A stretch of DNA of 64,000 bases from Xanthomonas codiaei (lineage in GTDB: Bacteria; Pseudomonadota; Gammaproteobacteria; Xanthomonadales; Xanthomonadaceae): NCBI RefSeq assembly GCF_002939785.1, contig NZ_MDEC01000011.1, positions 62,001 to 126,000 on the forward strand, read 5' to 3'. Shown here piece after piece: positions 36,518 to 46,170 of this stretch (position 1 is its first letter; the number at the start of each line of letters is the position of its first letter). The notes below the pieces were generated by a model that searched no databases, was not told the origin of the DNA, and saw only the letters and a program-made list of their open reading frames with translations. The translations under genes were made by a program, and so were the position numbers.

Positions 36518-37962
36518 CAGATGGCGCTCAAGGCAAACAACCCGCACAACACGACAACAATCTGGCTTACGCGATCGGTGGCAGCGAATACGATAGGGTC
36601 ATCATGCATCTCCCCCCGATGGGCGATGATCCAGACCCGGCTCACCCAGTACAGCAGCACCGGACACACCAGCCATAGCAGCTTGGGATTGCGGTACAGC
36701 GCCACGCTCTCGGGGCTATTGATGTACAGCGCCATCACCATCACCGCGATGTAGCCAGCCGCTGCACCCATCGACTGCAGTAACGAGAGGTCCTCGACCG
36801 AATAGGCGCGGCCACTGGCCTTGGTCTTGCCGCTGCTCAACATGGCATGCAGTTCGGTGTACCGCTTAAGGAGGGCCAGCGACAGGAACATGAACATCGA
36901 AAATGCCAATAGCCAGAACGAGAGTTCGACGCTGATCGCCATGGCGCCGCCGATGATGCGTACGGTGTAGAGCGCTGCGAGCAGTACGACGTCGATCATC
37001 ACGATGCGTTTCAACCGCAGTGAATACGCCAATGTCATGACGTAGTAGGCGATCAGTACCAGGGTGAACTCGATGCTGCATGCCAGCGACAGCAGGAGGC
37101 CGGCTACGGTCAGCGCGGGGGCAACCAGCAGACCCTGCAAAAGAGGAAGTCGACCTGCCGCGAACGGGCGCTTGCGCTTGCGGGGGTGCTGGCGGTCAGG
37201 CGTCAGGTCCAGCAGATCGTTGAGCACATAGACGCCGGAGGCGCATAGCCCGAACGCCACCAGCGCAATTGTGGATTGCACCACCGATTCCAGATTCAGG
37301 AAGCGGTGCGCGGTCAGCAAGGGAACGAACACCAGCAGATTCTTCAGCCACTGATGCAGGCGTAACGCCTTCAGCCATGCACGGGCGCGCGGCGGCGCCG
37401 GCCAATGCGCATGCACGGTCGTCCGCTGCGCAGCGGCCTTGGCAAGTGCGACGCCATTGTTGACGACCCAGGCGCCACCGGCCCTTTCCCACACGTGTAA
37501 ATCCACACTGCCGTTGCCTGCGTAATCGAAATTGCCCTGACCAAACGCGTCGACTAGCACATCTGCCTTGTTGCGACCAGACAGGTTGCGTCTGCCATCA
37601 CTGGCGATCACCTGCTCGAAGAGGCCCAGATGGTCTGCAATAGGCTTCACCAGGAGTGCGTCGGACGCCGTGCACAGCACGCGCGGGCGTTGCGTCGTAG
37701 TGCGCAGCAGCTCCAGCACCTGGTGGTTATAGGGCAGGGTCTCCGCAGGCAGGGCGACGCGGGAGGCAAGTTCCCGCTTCAACGCCGCTTTACCACGCAA
37801 GAGCCACAGCGGCAGCAAGAACAGGTACAGCGGATTTCGCGCCAGCAGAGCCAGCACCGATTCGTAGAGGATGTCGGAATTCAAAAGCGTGCCATCCAGG
37901 TCCACGCAAAGGGCGCGCCCCGAAACCGCCGGACGGGTGGAGCTGCTGGTAGGGGCGGACAT
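36517..37962 (-). CDS. HAD-hydrolase / UbiA prenyltransferase fusion
   Basis: 481 residues. An N-terminal HAD domain has DLDGTLLNSD (21-30), LCTASD (96-101), a motif III lysine near 132 and FDYAGNGSVD (145-154). From ~190 a UbiA membrane domain carries YVLNDLLDLTPDRQHPRKRK (245-264), closely matching the Rv3806c-type phosphoribosyl-diphosphate:polyprenyl-phosphate transferase as remembered. About eight membrane segments follow. The HAD part could remove the 5-phosphate from the polyprenyl-phosphoryl-ribose 5-phosphate product; that step is inferred. Start MSAPTSSSTR was chosen; an upstream 24-codon extension is not conserved-looking. A DprE1-like gene follows with a one-base overlap. Confidence 0.83.
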   Translation of the reverse strand: MSAPTSSSTRPAVSGRALCVDLDGTLLNSDILYESVLALLARNPLYLFLLPLWLLRGKAALKRELASRVALPAETLPYNHQVLELLRTTTQRPRVLCTASDALLVKPIADHLGLFEQVIASDGRRNLSGRNKADVLVDAFGQGNFDYAGNGSVDLHVWERAGGAWVVNNGVALAKAAAQRTTVHAHWPAPPRARAWLKALRLHQWLKNLLVFVPLLTAHRFLNLESVVQSTIALVAFGLCASGVYVLNDLLDLTPDRQHPRKRKRPFAAGRLPLLQGLLVAPALTVAGLLLSLACSIEFTLVLIAYYVMTLAYSLRLKRIVMIDVVLLAALYTVRIIGGAMAISVELSFWLLAFSMFMFLSLALLKRYTELHAMLSSGKTKASGRAYSVEDLSLLQSMGAAAGYIAVMVMALYINSPESVALYRNPKLLWLVCPVLLYWVSRVWIIAHRGEMHDDPIVFAATDRVSQIVVVLCGLFALSAI

Positions 37963-38008
37963 CGACTGCCTGGCGATCCATTGCGGGGTCGCGATTATAC
38001 CCAGTCGA

Positions 38009-38995
38009 TCAACCGGCTTCTGCCCGTGATGCAAATTCTGCGATCAGCATGGCCGCTGCGCCGACGACAATGGCGTACCAGAGCGTGACCAGGCGGGCTG
38101 CGACGGCGACCGCAATCGCGTCCGGGGTGGAGATCCCAAGCCGATTGAGCATCAACACGATGGCCAGCTCGGTCGTGCCCACGCCACCGGGGACGAACGA
38201 CAGCGCACCAATGAGCATCGCGAGCGGATAAATACCAAGCGCGACCATGAGGTCCAGCTGCAAGTCCATGCCAGCGCACAGGCTTACAAAGACCGCCGAT
38301 GTCAGCCCCCATGCGACGCATCCTGCGAGCATGCTTTGCCCGAATGCGCGCAGATCCAGGCAACTGCGCAGCTCCAAGGCTGCCGCTAGGCAGAAGCGGA
38401 CCATGCATCGCAACCAGCGACCGGGAAGGCGCTCGGTCACGCGTGTCAGAGCATTCAGCAGCGCAGGCCACGCCGCCGCCCCGAACAACACGCAAACAAA
38501 TCCCAGCACCACGGCGACCAGGGCGCCCAAGGTCGGGAACACCGACGCAGCCAGTAACGACAAAGACAGGATGACCAGCAGATCGGATGCGCGCTCGAAG
38601 ACGAAGACGCCCAATGTGCGCTCGGCCGGGATGCCCATGCGCGCGAAATAGCGAATCCGCATCAGTTCGCCGGCCTTGCCGGGCGTTGCGGTCAGTGCAA
38701 AGCCCGCCAGATAGCCAGCCAAGCCAGGTAAAACCGGTACGTGATTTCCCTTGCGAAGGAGGAGCCAGCGCCAGCGCCAATACCGGAACAGATACGTGAT
38801 GGAGACCGGCACAATTGCAAATGACATCAAAGGCCAGGCGCCCTTCAGCCGTGAAAAGGTCCCGTTTCCGTGGTCCACCCAGACCAATACGGCGACGTAC
38901 CCGGCACACAGCAGGAAAACGAAGGCTGCCAGATAATCCAAGCGGTGCCGCAGTCTTGCGGCACCGTCGATGCTGGGAGGCGAAGGTGAAGCCAT
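38009..38995 (-). CDS. YbhN/UPF0104-type membrane protein (flippase-like)
   Basis: 328 residues with about eight hydrophobic segments. It has the family features [19 protein letters not shown] near residue 100 and [19 protein letters not shown] in the C-terminal half. This lysyl-phosphatidylglycerol-synthase-like TM family is proposed to move lipids or lipid-linked substrates. It lies 15 bases after etfA and 46 bases before the UbiA-fusion gene, linking etfBA to the sugar-modification genes. Exact role unknown. Confidence 0.82.
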   Translation of the reverse strand: MASPSPPSIDGAARLRHRLDYLAAFVFLLCAGYVAVLVWVDHGNGTFSRLKGAWPLMSFAIVPVSITYLFRYWRWRWLLLRKGNHVPVLPGLAGYLAGFALTATPGKAGELMRIRYFARMGIPAERTLGVFVFERASDLLVILSLSLLAASVFPTLGALVAVVLGFVCVLFGAAAWPALLNALTRVTERLPGRWLRCMVRFCLAAALELRSCLDLRAFGQSMLAGCVAWGLTSAVFVSLCAGMDLQLDLMVALGIYPLAMLIGALSFVPGGVGTTELAIVLMLNRLGISTPDAIAVAVAARLVTLWYAIVVGAAAMLIAEFASRAEAG

Positions 38996-39010
38996 TGCAG
39001 CAGACGGGCC

Positions 39011-39955
39011 TCAGCCCAGTGCAGCCTCCAGCTCCGGGAGCAGTGCGAACAAATCCCCCACCAACCCGATATCGGCGATCTCGAAGATCGGCGACTCCGG
39101 GTCCTTGTTGATCGCCACGATGGTCCCCGCGTCCTTGATGCCGGTCAGATGCTGGATCGCGCCGCTGATGCCGATGGCCACATACAGTTCAGGGGCGATG
39201 ATCTTGCCGGTCTGGCCCACCTGCAGCTCGTTGGGCACATAGCCGGCATCGACGGCAGCACGCGAGGCGCCCACGGCGGCGCCGAGTTTGTCGGCCAGGC
39301 TATAGATGTGCTTGAAGTTCTCTGCCGAGCCGACGCCGCGGCCGCCGGAGACCACGCGCTTGGCGCTCTGCAGGTCAGGACGATCGGAGCTGCCGGCCGC
39401 CAGGCCGATGAAGCGGCTATGCGTCGGCAGGGCGGCGTCGACCGTAACGGCCTCGACCGTCGCACTGCCACCCTTGGCCGCTTCCGGCCAGGAAGCGCTG
39501 CGAACCGTAGCGACCACGATCTGTTCGGCCGGTGCCTTGACGGTGATGATGGCGTTGCCGGCGTAGATCGGGCGCTTGAAGGTATGGGCGTCCTCGACTG
39601 CCATCAGGTCGGAGATCTGGTTGACGCCAAGCAGCGCCGCAACCACCGGCATCAGATCCTTGCCGAAGGTGGTGGACGGGCCGAAGACATGGGTATAACC
39701 CTGACCGGCCAGCTGGGCGATCTGTGGGCCCAGCACCTGGGCGATGGCGTGTTCGTTGGCGGCGTTGGCCACGGTCAGCACGCGGGAGACACCGGCCAGC
39801 TGCGCGGCCTGCGCTGCAACGGCGGCCGGGTCGGCTGCCAGTACGACCACATCAATGGACTCAGCAGAGATCGCCTGCGCGGCGCTCAGGGTCTTGGCAG
39901 TGGCCGCATTGAGCTGGCCGTTGAGATGTTCGGCGACGACTAGAACCTTGGTCAT
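39011..39955 (-). CDS. etfA: Electron transfer flavoprotein alpha subunit
   Basis: FAD-carrying subunit of ETF, which takes electrons from flavin dehydrogenases to ETF-ubiquinone oxidoreductase. The 314-residue product has the FAD-binding C-terminal domain with [38 protein letters not shown] and [12 protein letters not shown], ending with the ADIGLVGDL signature. The start [10 protein letters not shown] at 39955 overlaps the etfB stop by one base. The partner oxidoreductase is encoded at 52584-54233. Its 3' end leads, after 15 bases, into the O-antigen modification operon. Confidence 0.96.
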   Translation of the reverse strand: MTKVLVVAEHLNGQLNAATAKTLSAAQAISAESIDVVVLAADPAAVAAQAAQLAGVSRVLTVANAANEHAIAQVLGPQIAQLAGQGYTHVFGPSTTFGKDLMPVVAALLGVNQISDLMAVEDAHTFKRPIYAGNAIITVKAPAEQIVVATVRSASWPEAAKGGSATVEAVTVDAALPTHSRFIGLAAGSSDRPDLQSAKRVVSGGRGVGSAENFKHIYSLADKLGAAVGASRAAVDAGYVPNELQVGQTGKIIAPELYVAIGISGAIQHLTGIKDAGTIVAINKDPESPIFEIADIGLVGDLFALLPELEAALG

Positions 39956-40701
39956 TACAGCAACCCCTTCTGCTTGAGTGCGGCCACCAGTTCGGCGGCG
40001 TCCTTGACCATGACGCCACGGCTGCGCTTGGATGGCGCCGCATAGTGGGTAGTGGTCAGGCTGTCGTGCGCATCGACGCCCAGGTCGGCAAATGCCAACG
40101 TTTCCAGCGGCTTGCTCTTGGCCTTCATGATGTCTGGCAGCTTGATGAAGCGTGGCTCGTTCAGGCGCAGATCGGTGGTGATCACGGCGGGCAGGTCGAC
40201 TTCCAGCGTCTCCAGGCCGGCATCCACTTCCCGCGTGACGGTGGCCTTGCCATCGGCGACCACCAGCTTGCCGGCGAAGGTCGCCTGCGGCCGGCCCCAC
40301 AGCGTGGCCAGCATCTGGCCGGTCTGGTTGGCATCGTCGTCGATGGCCTGCTTGCCCAGAATGACCAGATCCGGCTGCTCCTTCTCGACCAACTTGAGCA
40401 GGGTGCGCGCGGCGGTCAGTGGCTGGATGGCGGCATCGGTGACCACATGGATGGCGCGGTTGGCGCCCATGGCCAGGCCGTTGCGCAGATGTGCCGCGGC
40501 ATCGGCCGGGGCTAGCGTGGCGACCACGACCTCGCTGGCGATGCCGGCGTCGCGCAAGCGCAGCGCTTCTTCCAGGGCGATTTCGTCGAACGGGTTGGGC
40601 GAGAGCTTGACGCCCTCGGTGACCACGCCGGAGCCATCCGGCTTGACCTGAATGCGGACGTTGTAGTCCACCACGCGCTTGTAGGCGACGAGGATTTTCA
40701 T
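39955..40701 (-). CDS. etfB: Electron transfer flavoprotein beta subunit
   Basis: AMP-binding beta subunit of ETF. The 248-residue product starts MKILVAYKRVVDYNVRIQV. It has NPFDEIALEEALRL, the AMP-site region AIDDDANQTGQMLATLWG and the ETF-beta signature segment VDAGLETLEVDLPAVITTDLRLNEPR. Length matches the family (~250). It is the first gene of a possible nine-gene minus-strand transcription unit and is divergent from rmlB, with 232 bases between starts. Confidence 0.96.
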   Translation of the reverse strand: MKILVAYKRVVDYNVRIQVKPDGSGVVTEGVKLSPNPFDEIALEEALRLRDAGIASEVVVATLAPADAAAHLRNGLAMGANRAIHVVTDAAIQPLTAARTLLKLVEKEQPDLVILGKQAIDDDANQTGQMLATLWGRPQATFAGKLVVADGKATVTREVDAGLETLEVDLPAVITTDLRLNEPRFIKLPDIMKAKSKPLETLAFADLGVDAHDSLTTTHYAAPSKRSRGVMVKDAAELVAALKQKGLL

Positions 40702-40933
40702 CGTGTACGAGATCCTTCAGCTATTGCGGGAAGGCCCGGCCGCGGCGGCAGGCTCGGGAGTGGGGCCATTCTACCCGGGGAGAGCTCACCATGCGATGGC
40801 GTATGGATGGTTGGGTACTTGAACGTCCTTCCGCTTGGCGTGCGCGGATGTTCCTTAAGGCTTGCGCGGCATCCAGCATATATCCTGTGTGGTTATCGAG
40901 CCGAGCGCGGCACGCAATCAGGAGAATGTGGCA

Positions 40934-41989
40934 GTGGCAACTTGGCTTGTAACCGGCGGTGCCGGCTTCATCGGCGGCAATTTCGTTCTGGAGGCGGTTG
41001 CCCGCGGTGTCCGGGTGATTAATCTGGATGCTCTCACTTACGCTGGCAACCTGAACACTTTGGCATCGATCGAGAACAATCCGGACCATGTTTTCATCCG
41101 GGGCGACATCGGCGACCGCGCGCTGGTGACGAGGATACTGGCTGAGCACCGTCCCGACGCGGTGCTGAACTTCGCCGCTGAAAGCCATGTGGATCGCTCG
41201 ATCGACGGTCCCGGTGCGTTCATCCAGACCAACGTGGTAGGCACGCTCGCCTTGCTCGAGGCAGTGCGTGACTACTGGAAGGCGCTACCTGATGGGCTCC
41301 GTGCCGCCTTCCGGTTCCTGCACGTTTCCACCGACGAGGTCTATGGCTCGCTGGGTGAAACAGGCAAGTTCACCGAAACCACGCCCTATGCGCCGAATTC
41401 GCCGTACTCGGCATCCAAGGCGGCGTCGGACCATCTCGTGAGAGCGTTCCATCATACCTACAGTCTGCCGGTACTCACCACCAACTGTTCGAACAACTAC
41501 GGTCCGTATCACTTTCCGGAAAAACTCATCCCGTTGGTGATTGCCAGAGCTCTGGCCGGCGAGTCTTTGCCTGTCTACGGAGACGGCAAGCAAGTGCGCG
41601 ACTGGTTGTTTGTGAGCGACCACTGCGAGGCGATCCGTACGGTGCTGGCGAAGGGCCGGGTTGGTGAGACCTACAATGTCGGCGGCAACTCCGAACGCCA
41701 GAATATCGAAGTGGTGCGGACCATCTGCATGCTGCTCGACCAGCAGCGTCCGCGCGAAGACGGCCGCCCCCGCTCAAGCCAGATCACCTATGTCACCGAC
41801 CGTCCTGGGCACGATCGCCGCTATGCGATCGATGCGTCCAAGCTGAAGGATGAGTTGGGGTGGGAGCCTGCTTATACCTTCGAGCAAGGCATCGGACTGA
41901 CGGTGGAATGGTATTTGAGCCATGAGGCCTGGGTGCAGGGCGTGCTGGATGGCAGCTATCGCTTGGAGCGCATCGGCGCAACAAACTGA
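40934..41989 (+). CDS. rmlB: dTDP-D-glucose 4,6-dehydratase
   Basis: Second step of dTDP-L-rhamnose synthesis. The 351-residue product ([17 protein letters not shown]) has the NAD motif, [13 protein letters not shown], the catalytic HVSTDEVYG (Thr/Asp/Glu) and YSASKA Tyr/Lys motifs. The start is GTG at 40934, nine bases after AGGAG; it yields the length I remember for xanthomonad RmlB. A GTG two codons earlier and an ORF extension to 40862 are less likely. It heads rmlB-A-C-D. Confidence 0.96.
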   Translation: MATWLVTGGAGFIGGNFVLEAVARGVRVINLDALTYAGNLNTLASIENNPDHVFIRGDIGDRALVTRILAEHRPDAVLNFAAESHVDRSIDGPGAFIQTNVVGTLALLEAVRDYWKALPDGLRAAFRFLHVSTDEVYGSLGETGKFTETTPYAPNSPYSASKAASDHLVRAFHHTYSLPVLTTNCSNNYGPYHFPEKLIPLVIARALAGESLPVYGDGKQVRDWLFVSDHCEAIRTVLAKGRVGETYNVGGNSERQNIEVVRTICMLLDQQRPREDGRPRSSQITYVTDRPGHDRRYAIDASKLKDELGWEPAYTFEQGIGLTVEWYLSHEAWVQGVLDGSYRLERIGATN

Positions 41990-42044
41990 TGGGCGCCCCT
42001 GGCGCTCAGCGCGTGTATTCGTAACAAGCAAAGGAAACGACTTC

Positions 42045-42932
42045 GTGACGCAACGTAAAGGCATCATCCTGGCAGGCGGATCCGGTACACGCTTGTACCC
42101 GATCACCAAGGGCGTCAGTAAGCAGCTATTGCCGGTGTACGACAAGCCGATGATCTACTACCCATTGAGTTTGCTGATGCTCGCGTGTATCCGCGACATT
42201 CTGATCATCAATACTCCGCACGAGCAGCCGCTGTTCCAGTCGCTGCTGGGCGATGGTTCCCAGTGGGGTGTCAATATCCAGTACGCCGTGCAGCCCAATC
42301 CTGACGGCCTGGCGCAGGCCTATCTGATCGGTCGCGAGTTCGTCAACGGCAAGCCGAGTTGCCTGGTGTTGGGCGACAATATCTTCCATGGGCACGGCCT
42401 GACCGAGACCTTGCGCCGCGCGGATTCGCGTGAGCGGGGTGCAACTGTCTTCGGTTACTGGGTGAACGATCCGCAGCGCTATGGCGTTGCCGAATTCGAC
42501 AAGCATGGCAAGGTGGTCAACATTGCCGAAAAGCCTGCAAATCCACGTTCCAACTACGCAGTCACCGGATTGTATTTTTACGATGGGATGGCCAGTGACT
42601 ATGCGGCCTCGCTGCAGCCGTCACCGCGTGGCGAACTTGAGATCACCGATCTCAATCGATGCTACTTGGACTCGGGCAATCTGCACCTGGAACAATTGGG
42701 CCGAGGCTATGCCTGGCTGGATACGGGAACGCACCAATCATTGCACGAGGCCTCCAATTTCATTGAGACGATACAGGCACGGCAGGGCCTACAGGTCTGC
42801 TGCCCAGAGGAAGTGGCTTTTGGACAAGGATGGATCGATGCCGGTCAGCTGGAACGTCTTGCTGCGCCGCTGTTGAAGAATGGGTACGGGCAATATCTTC
42901 ATTCACTCGCTAAACGCGGAGTTGTTTCTTGA
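42045..42932 (+). CDS. rmlA: Glucose-1-phosphate thymidylyltransferase
   Basis: Makes dTDP-glucose from dTTP and glucose 1-phosphate, the first step to dTDP-L-rhamnose. The 295-residue product has the nucleotidyltransferase motif [22 protein letters not shown] and [10 protein letters not shown], plus [19 protein letters not shown]. The start is GTG at 42045 with AAGGAAA (42031-42037) eight bases before it. An in-frame ORF extends into rmlB but has no homologous features. The end overlaps rmlC by four bases (TTGA). Confidence 0.96.
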   Translation: MTQRKGIILAGGSGTRLYPITKGVSKQLLPVYDKPMIYYPLSLLMLACIRDILIINTPHEQPLFQSLLGDGSQWGVNIQYAVQPNPDGLAQAYLIGREFVNGKPSCLVLGDNIFHGHGLTETLRRADSRERGATVFGYWVNDPQRYGVAEFDKHGKVVNIAEKPANPRSNYAVTGLYFYDGMASDYAASLQPSPRGELEITDLNRCYLDSGNLHLEQLGRGYAWLDTGTHQSLHEASNFIETIQARQGLQVCCPEEVAFGQGWIDAGQLERLAAPLLKNGYGQYLHSLAKRGVVS

Positions 42933-43486
42933 AAGTGATAAATACAGGGTTGCCGGGCTGCATGCTGATCGAGCCGGCGGTGTTCGACGATGGGCGCGGA
43001 TACTTTTTCGAGAGCTGGAATGCCGAGCGCTTTGCCAAGCACGGGCTGCCTGCGAGTTTCGTTCAAAGCAACGTTTCAAGTTCATCGAAAGGAGTTCTCC
43101 GCGGCCTGCATTATCAGTGGCCACGTCCACAAGGGAAGCTAGTCAGCGTGCTGGAAGGCGAGGTCTATGATGTCGCCGTCGACATCAGGCGCGGCTCTCC
43201 GCATTTCGGGCAATGGGTGGCCGCGCTATTGAGCGCAGAGAATAAGCGTCAGTTCTGGATTCCGGAGGGTTTTGCACATGGCTTCGCTGTGTTGTCCGAG
43301 AGCGTGCTCTTCAGCTATCTCTGCACGGACGTGTATGTCAAGGAAGCTGACGCAGGTGTGCGCTGGGACGATGCGGCAATCGGGATCGACTGGCCGATCA
43401 GCGATCCGGTGCTCTCGGCCAAGGACGCCGCGGCGCCGTTCCTGGCCGATGTGCCGAGCGAGCGTTTGCCGGTGTTTACGCCATGA
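42929..43486 (+). CDS. rmlC: dTDP-4-dehydrorhamnose 3,5-epimerase
   Basis: Epimerises C3 and C5 of dTDP-4-keto-6-deoxyglucose. The 185-residue cupin has the [20 protein letters not shown] segment with the catalytic histidine in RGLHYQ, and [11 protein letters not shown]. It starts at TTG 42929, inside the rmlA stop; TTG AAA GTG ATA gives the normal N-terminus KVINTGLPG. It ends in a four-base overlap with rmlD (ATGA), so rmlA-C-D are translationally coupled. Confidence 0.95.
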   Translation: MKVINTGLPGCMLIEPAVFDDGRGYFFESWNAERFAKHGLPASFVQSNVSSSSKGVLRGLHYQWPRPQGKLVSVLEGEVYDVAVDIRRGSPHFGQWVAALLSAENKRQFWIPEGFAHGFAVLSESVLFSYLCTDVYVKEADAGVRWDDAAIGIDWPISDPVLSAKDAAAPFLADVPSERLPVFTP

Positions 43487-44382
43487 CCACGTTGGTCCTG
43501 GGGGCCAATGGACAGGTGGGTACGGAATTGCTGCGGGCGTTGGCGGGCGATGGCCCGATCCTGGCCAGCACTCGCAGTGGCCGGTTGCCCGATGGTGCAG
43601 TATGTGAAATGGCCGACTTCGATGCGCCGCAAAGTCTGGCGGCGTTGCTGGACCGGCTTGCGCCCACGACCGTCGTCAACGCAGCCGCCTACACCGCCGT
43701 CGATCGTGCCGAGCAGGAGCGCGATGCGGCTTTCCGCGCAAACGCCGAGGCGCCGGCGGTCATTGCGCAATGGTGTGCGCGTGCCGGCGTGCCGCTGGTC
43801 CATTATTCGACCGACTATGTCTTCGATGGGCAGGGCGCTCGCCCCTATCGGCCCGACGACGCCACTGCGCCGCTCGGCGTGTACGGGCAGAGCAAGCTGG
43901 CCGGCGAACAGGCGGTGCAGGCGGCCGGCGGCCGTCATCTGATCTTCCGCACCGCCTGGGTCTATGCGGCGCACGGGCACAATTTCCTGCGCACGATGCT
44001 GCGCGTGGGAGCCGAGCGCGACGTGCTGCGCGTGGTCGCCGACCAGATCGGCACGCCGACGCCGGCCGCGCTGATCGCCGATATCACCGCGCACGCGCTA
44101 CGCCAGCCCGGTGAACCCTCCGGCCTGTGGCATCTGACCGCTGCGGGGCAGACCACCTGGCACGGATTCGCCGAAGCCATCTTTGCCCAGGCGCATGCGC
44201 GCGGCTTGCTCGCCCGCGCCCCGCACGTGGAAGCGATCAGTACCGCCGACTATCCAACGCCGGCCATGCGGCCTGCTTATTCGCGGCTGGATACCCACAG
44301 CCTGCAGGACACCTTCGGTGTGCACCTGCCCGCCTGGCAGGACGGACTGAGCCGGGTGCTGGACACGCTCGCCAACGATTGA
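43483..44382 (+). CDS. rmlD: dTDP-4-dehydrorhamnose reductase
   Basis: Last step, giving dTDP-L-rhamnose. The 299-residue SDR has VLGANGQVGTELLRAL at the N-terminus, VNAAAYTAVDRAE, HYSTDYVFDG, and the catalytic YGQSKLAGE motif. Length is normal. It completes the rmlBACD set. dTDP-L-rhamnose can feed LPS core or O-chain; the rhamnan-synthesis-like protein at 50500-52587 may be a consumer. Confidence 0.95.
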   Translation: MTTLVLGANGQVGTELLRALAGDGPILASTRSGRLPDGAVCEMADFDAPQSLAALLDRLAPTTVVNAAAYTAVDRAEQERDAAFRANAEAPAVIAQWCARAGVPLVHYSTDYVFDGQGARPYRPDDATAPLGVYGQSKLAGEQAVQAAGGRHLIFRTAWVYAAHGHNFLRTMLRVGAERDVLRVVADQIGTPTPAALIADITAHALRQPGEPSGLWHLTAAGQTTWHGFAEAIFAQAHARGLLARAPHVEAISTADYPTPAMRPAYSRLDTHSLQDTFGVHLPAWQDGLSRVLDTLAND

Positions 44383-44715
44383 GCCTCTTCAGTGCGTGAT
44401 TGGCCGGTGCGGCTTCAGCACTGACTCATAGCTTGCACCTCGCTTCGGCTACCATCTGGGACTGGTTCGCGCCATGCCGACGAGCTGCTCCGTGCAGGTC
44501 GCGGCTGGCGTGGATGTGCCGCTGGAGCGGGTGCGACGCGCGATGCACGGGCTTGACGCGCGCGCGCTGCATCGCATCGGTCGGCACCGTGCAGGTTTTC
44601 GCGTGTCCCCCAGCGGGCGCGCCGGCCCCAGGCGGGCGCGGCCGCACCGTCATCACGCCATGGCCTGCGTGCAGCGCGCTGCATCCTCCCCCATCCAAAA
44701 TCGCAAGGAATTCCA
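44383..44715. other. Intergenic region rmlD-ugd
   Basis: 333 bases between rmlD and ugd on the same strand. Short ORFs on both strands have no recognisable content. It probably holds the ugd promoter; nothing specific is called. AAGGAA just before 44716 is the ugd ribosome-binding site. Confidence 0.4.
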
Positions 44716-45882
44716 ATGAAGATCGCTGTCGCGGGTACCGGCTATGTCGGTCTGTCCAATGGCGTGTTGCTCGCCAAGCGCCATGAAGTGGTGGCGCTGG
44801 ACATCGTCGAGGCCAAGGTCAAGCTGATCAACGAAGGCCGCTCGCCGATCGTCGACAAGGAACTCGAGGCCGCGTTGGCCGAGGGTGGCCTGAACTTCGA
44901 GGCCACGCTGGACGCCAACGAGGCGTTTGCCGGCGCCGAGTTCGTGATCATCGCCACGCCCACCGACTACGATCCGGACACCAATTACTTCAACACCAGC
45001 TCGATCGAGGTGGTGATCGCCAAGGTGCTGGAGATCAATCCGCAGGCGACGATGGTGATCAAGTCGACCATTCCGGTCGGCTATGTGGCCAAGCTGCGCG
45101 CGCAGTTCGGCACCGACAACATCATCTTCTCGCCCGAGTTCCTGCGCGAAGGCCGGGCGTTGTACGACAACCTGTACCCATCCCGCATCATCGTCGGCGA
45201 ACGCTCGGCGCGCGCGGAAACCTTCGCGCGGCTGCTGCAGGAAGGCGCGCTCAAGCCCGACGTGCCGGTGTTGTTCACCGAGCCTACCGAGGCCGAGGCG
45301 ATCAAGCTGTTCGCCAACACCTACCTGGCGATGCGGGTGTCCTACTTCAACGAACTGGACACCTACGCGCTCACCCATGGGCTGGACAGTCGTCAGATCA
45401 TCGAGGGCATCTGCCTGGATCCGCGCATCGGCAGCCACTACAACAATCCATCCTTCGGCTATGGCGGGTATTGCCTGCCCAAGGATACCAAGCAGTTGCT
45501 GGCCAACTACCAGAGCGTTCCGCAGAACATCATCCGGGCGATCGTCGATTCCAACACCACCCGCAAGGACTTCATTGCCGCCGACGTGCTGCGGCGCAAT
45601 CCCAAGGTGGTCGGGATCTATCGCCTGATCATGAAAGCCGGCTCGGACAACTTCCGTTCGTCCAGCATCCAGGGAGTGATGAAGCGCCTCAAGGCCAAGG
45701 GCGTGGAGATCATCGTGTACGAACCGACGCTGAGCGATCCGGAATTCTTCCGCTCGCGCGTGGTCAACGATCTGGAGACCTTCAAGCGCGAGGCCGACGT
45801 CATCATCAGCAACCGCATGGCCGACGCGCTGCATGACGTGCAGGACAAGGTCTACACGCGCGATCTGTTCGGCGACAACTGA
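44716..45882 (+). CDS. ugd: UDP-glucose 6-dehydrogenase
   Basis: Oxidises UDP-glucose to UDP-glucuronate, used for xanthan and other envelope glycans. The 388-residue product has the NAD motif [12 protein letters not shown], the catalytic-cysteine motif [11 protein letters not shown], and [10 protein letters not shown]. It is the short form (about 390) seen in many Gram-negatives. AAGGAA stands just before the ATG. It lies between rmlD and the convergent xanBA genes, an arrangement I remember from the X. citri-type LPS locus. Confidence 0.95.
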   Translation: MKIAVAGTGYVGLSNGVLLAKRHEVVALDIVEAKVKLINEGRSPIVDKELEAALAEGGLNFEATLDANEAFAGAEFVIIATPTDYDPDTNYFNTSSIEVVIAKVLEINPQATMVIKSTIPVGYVAKLRAQFGTDNIIFSPEFLREGRALYDNLYPSRIIVGERSARAETFARLLQEGALKPDVPVLFTEPTEAEAIKLFANTYLAMRVSYFNELDTYALTHGLDSRQIIEGICLDPRIGSHYNNPSFGYGGYCLPKDTKQLLANYQSVPQNIIRAIVDSNTTRKDFIAADVLRRNPKVVGIYRLIMKAGSDNFRSSSIQGVMKRLKAKGVEIIVYEPTLSDPEFFRSRVVNDLETFKREADVIISNRMADALHDVQDKVYTRDLFGDN

Positions 45883-46119
45883 GCAGGGCAGGCGCCAGGT
45901 TCTGCTGGAAACGCCACTCGTCCATGCCGTCCAAGAGGTTCACGCGATGCGGCGCTGCTTGCCGCCTCGCAGGCAGGCGCCGCTTGGCTTTCCTGACGGT
46001 ACCCAAGTGCGGGCGATGCAGTTGCGTCGCCCGCACGCACGGGTGTGCAATGCAGCCTGCGACCTTTGATCTGCCACGCGTAGCGCGGTGCAATCGAAAG
46101 TGAATCGCAGATAACGCAA

Positions 46120-46142
46120 GACGGCGGCCATGGGCCGCCGTC
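46120..46142. terminator. Bidirectional hairpin between ugd and xanB
   Basis: A perfect 10-bp stem GACGGCGGCC / GGCCGCCGTC (46120-46129 and 46133-46142) with a three-base loop between convergent genes. Flanking T content is modest on both sides. Confidence 0.75.
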
Positions 46143-46170
46143 GATCTTGCCGTCTACGTCGAGCGCGTGA

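Noticed and set aside
40862-40884. Sigma-70 promoter for rmlB (TTGCGC / TATATC)
   Set aside because: The two hexamers are only 11 bases apart, too close for a normal promoter; kept out of the feature list.
44474-44719. 81-codon ORF between rmlD and ugd
   Set aside because: Low-complexity Arg/His/Pro composition, no convincing ribosome-binding site, and it ends inside the ugd start.
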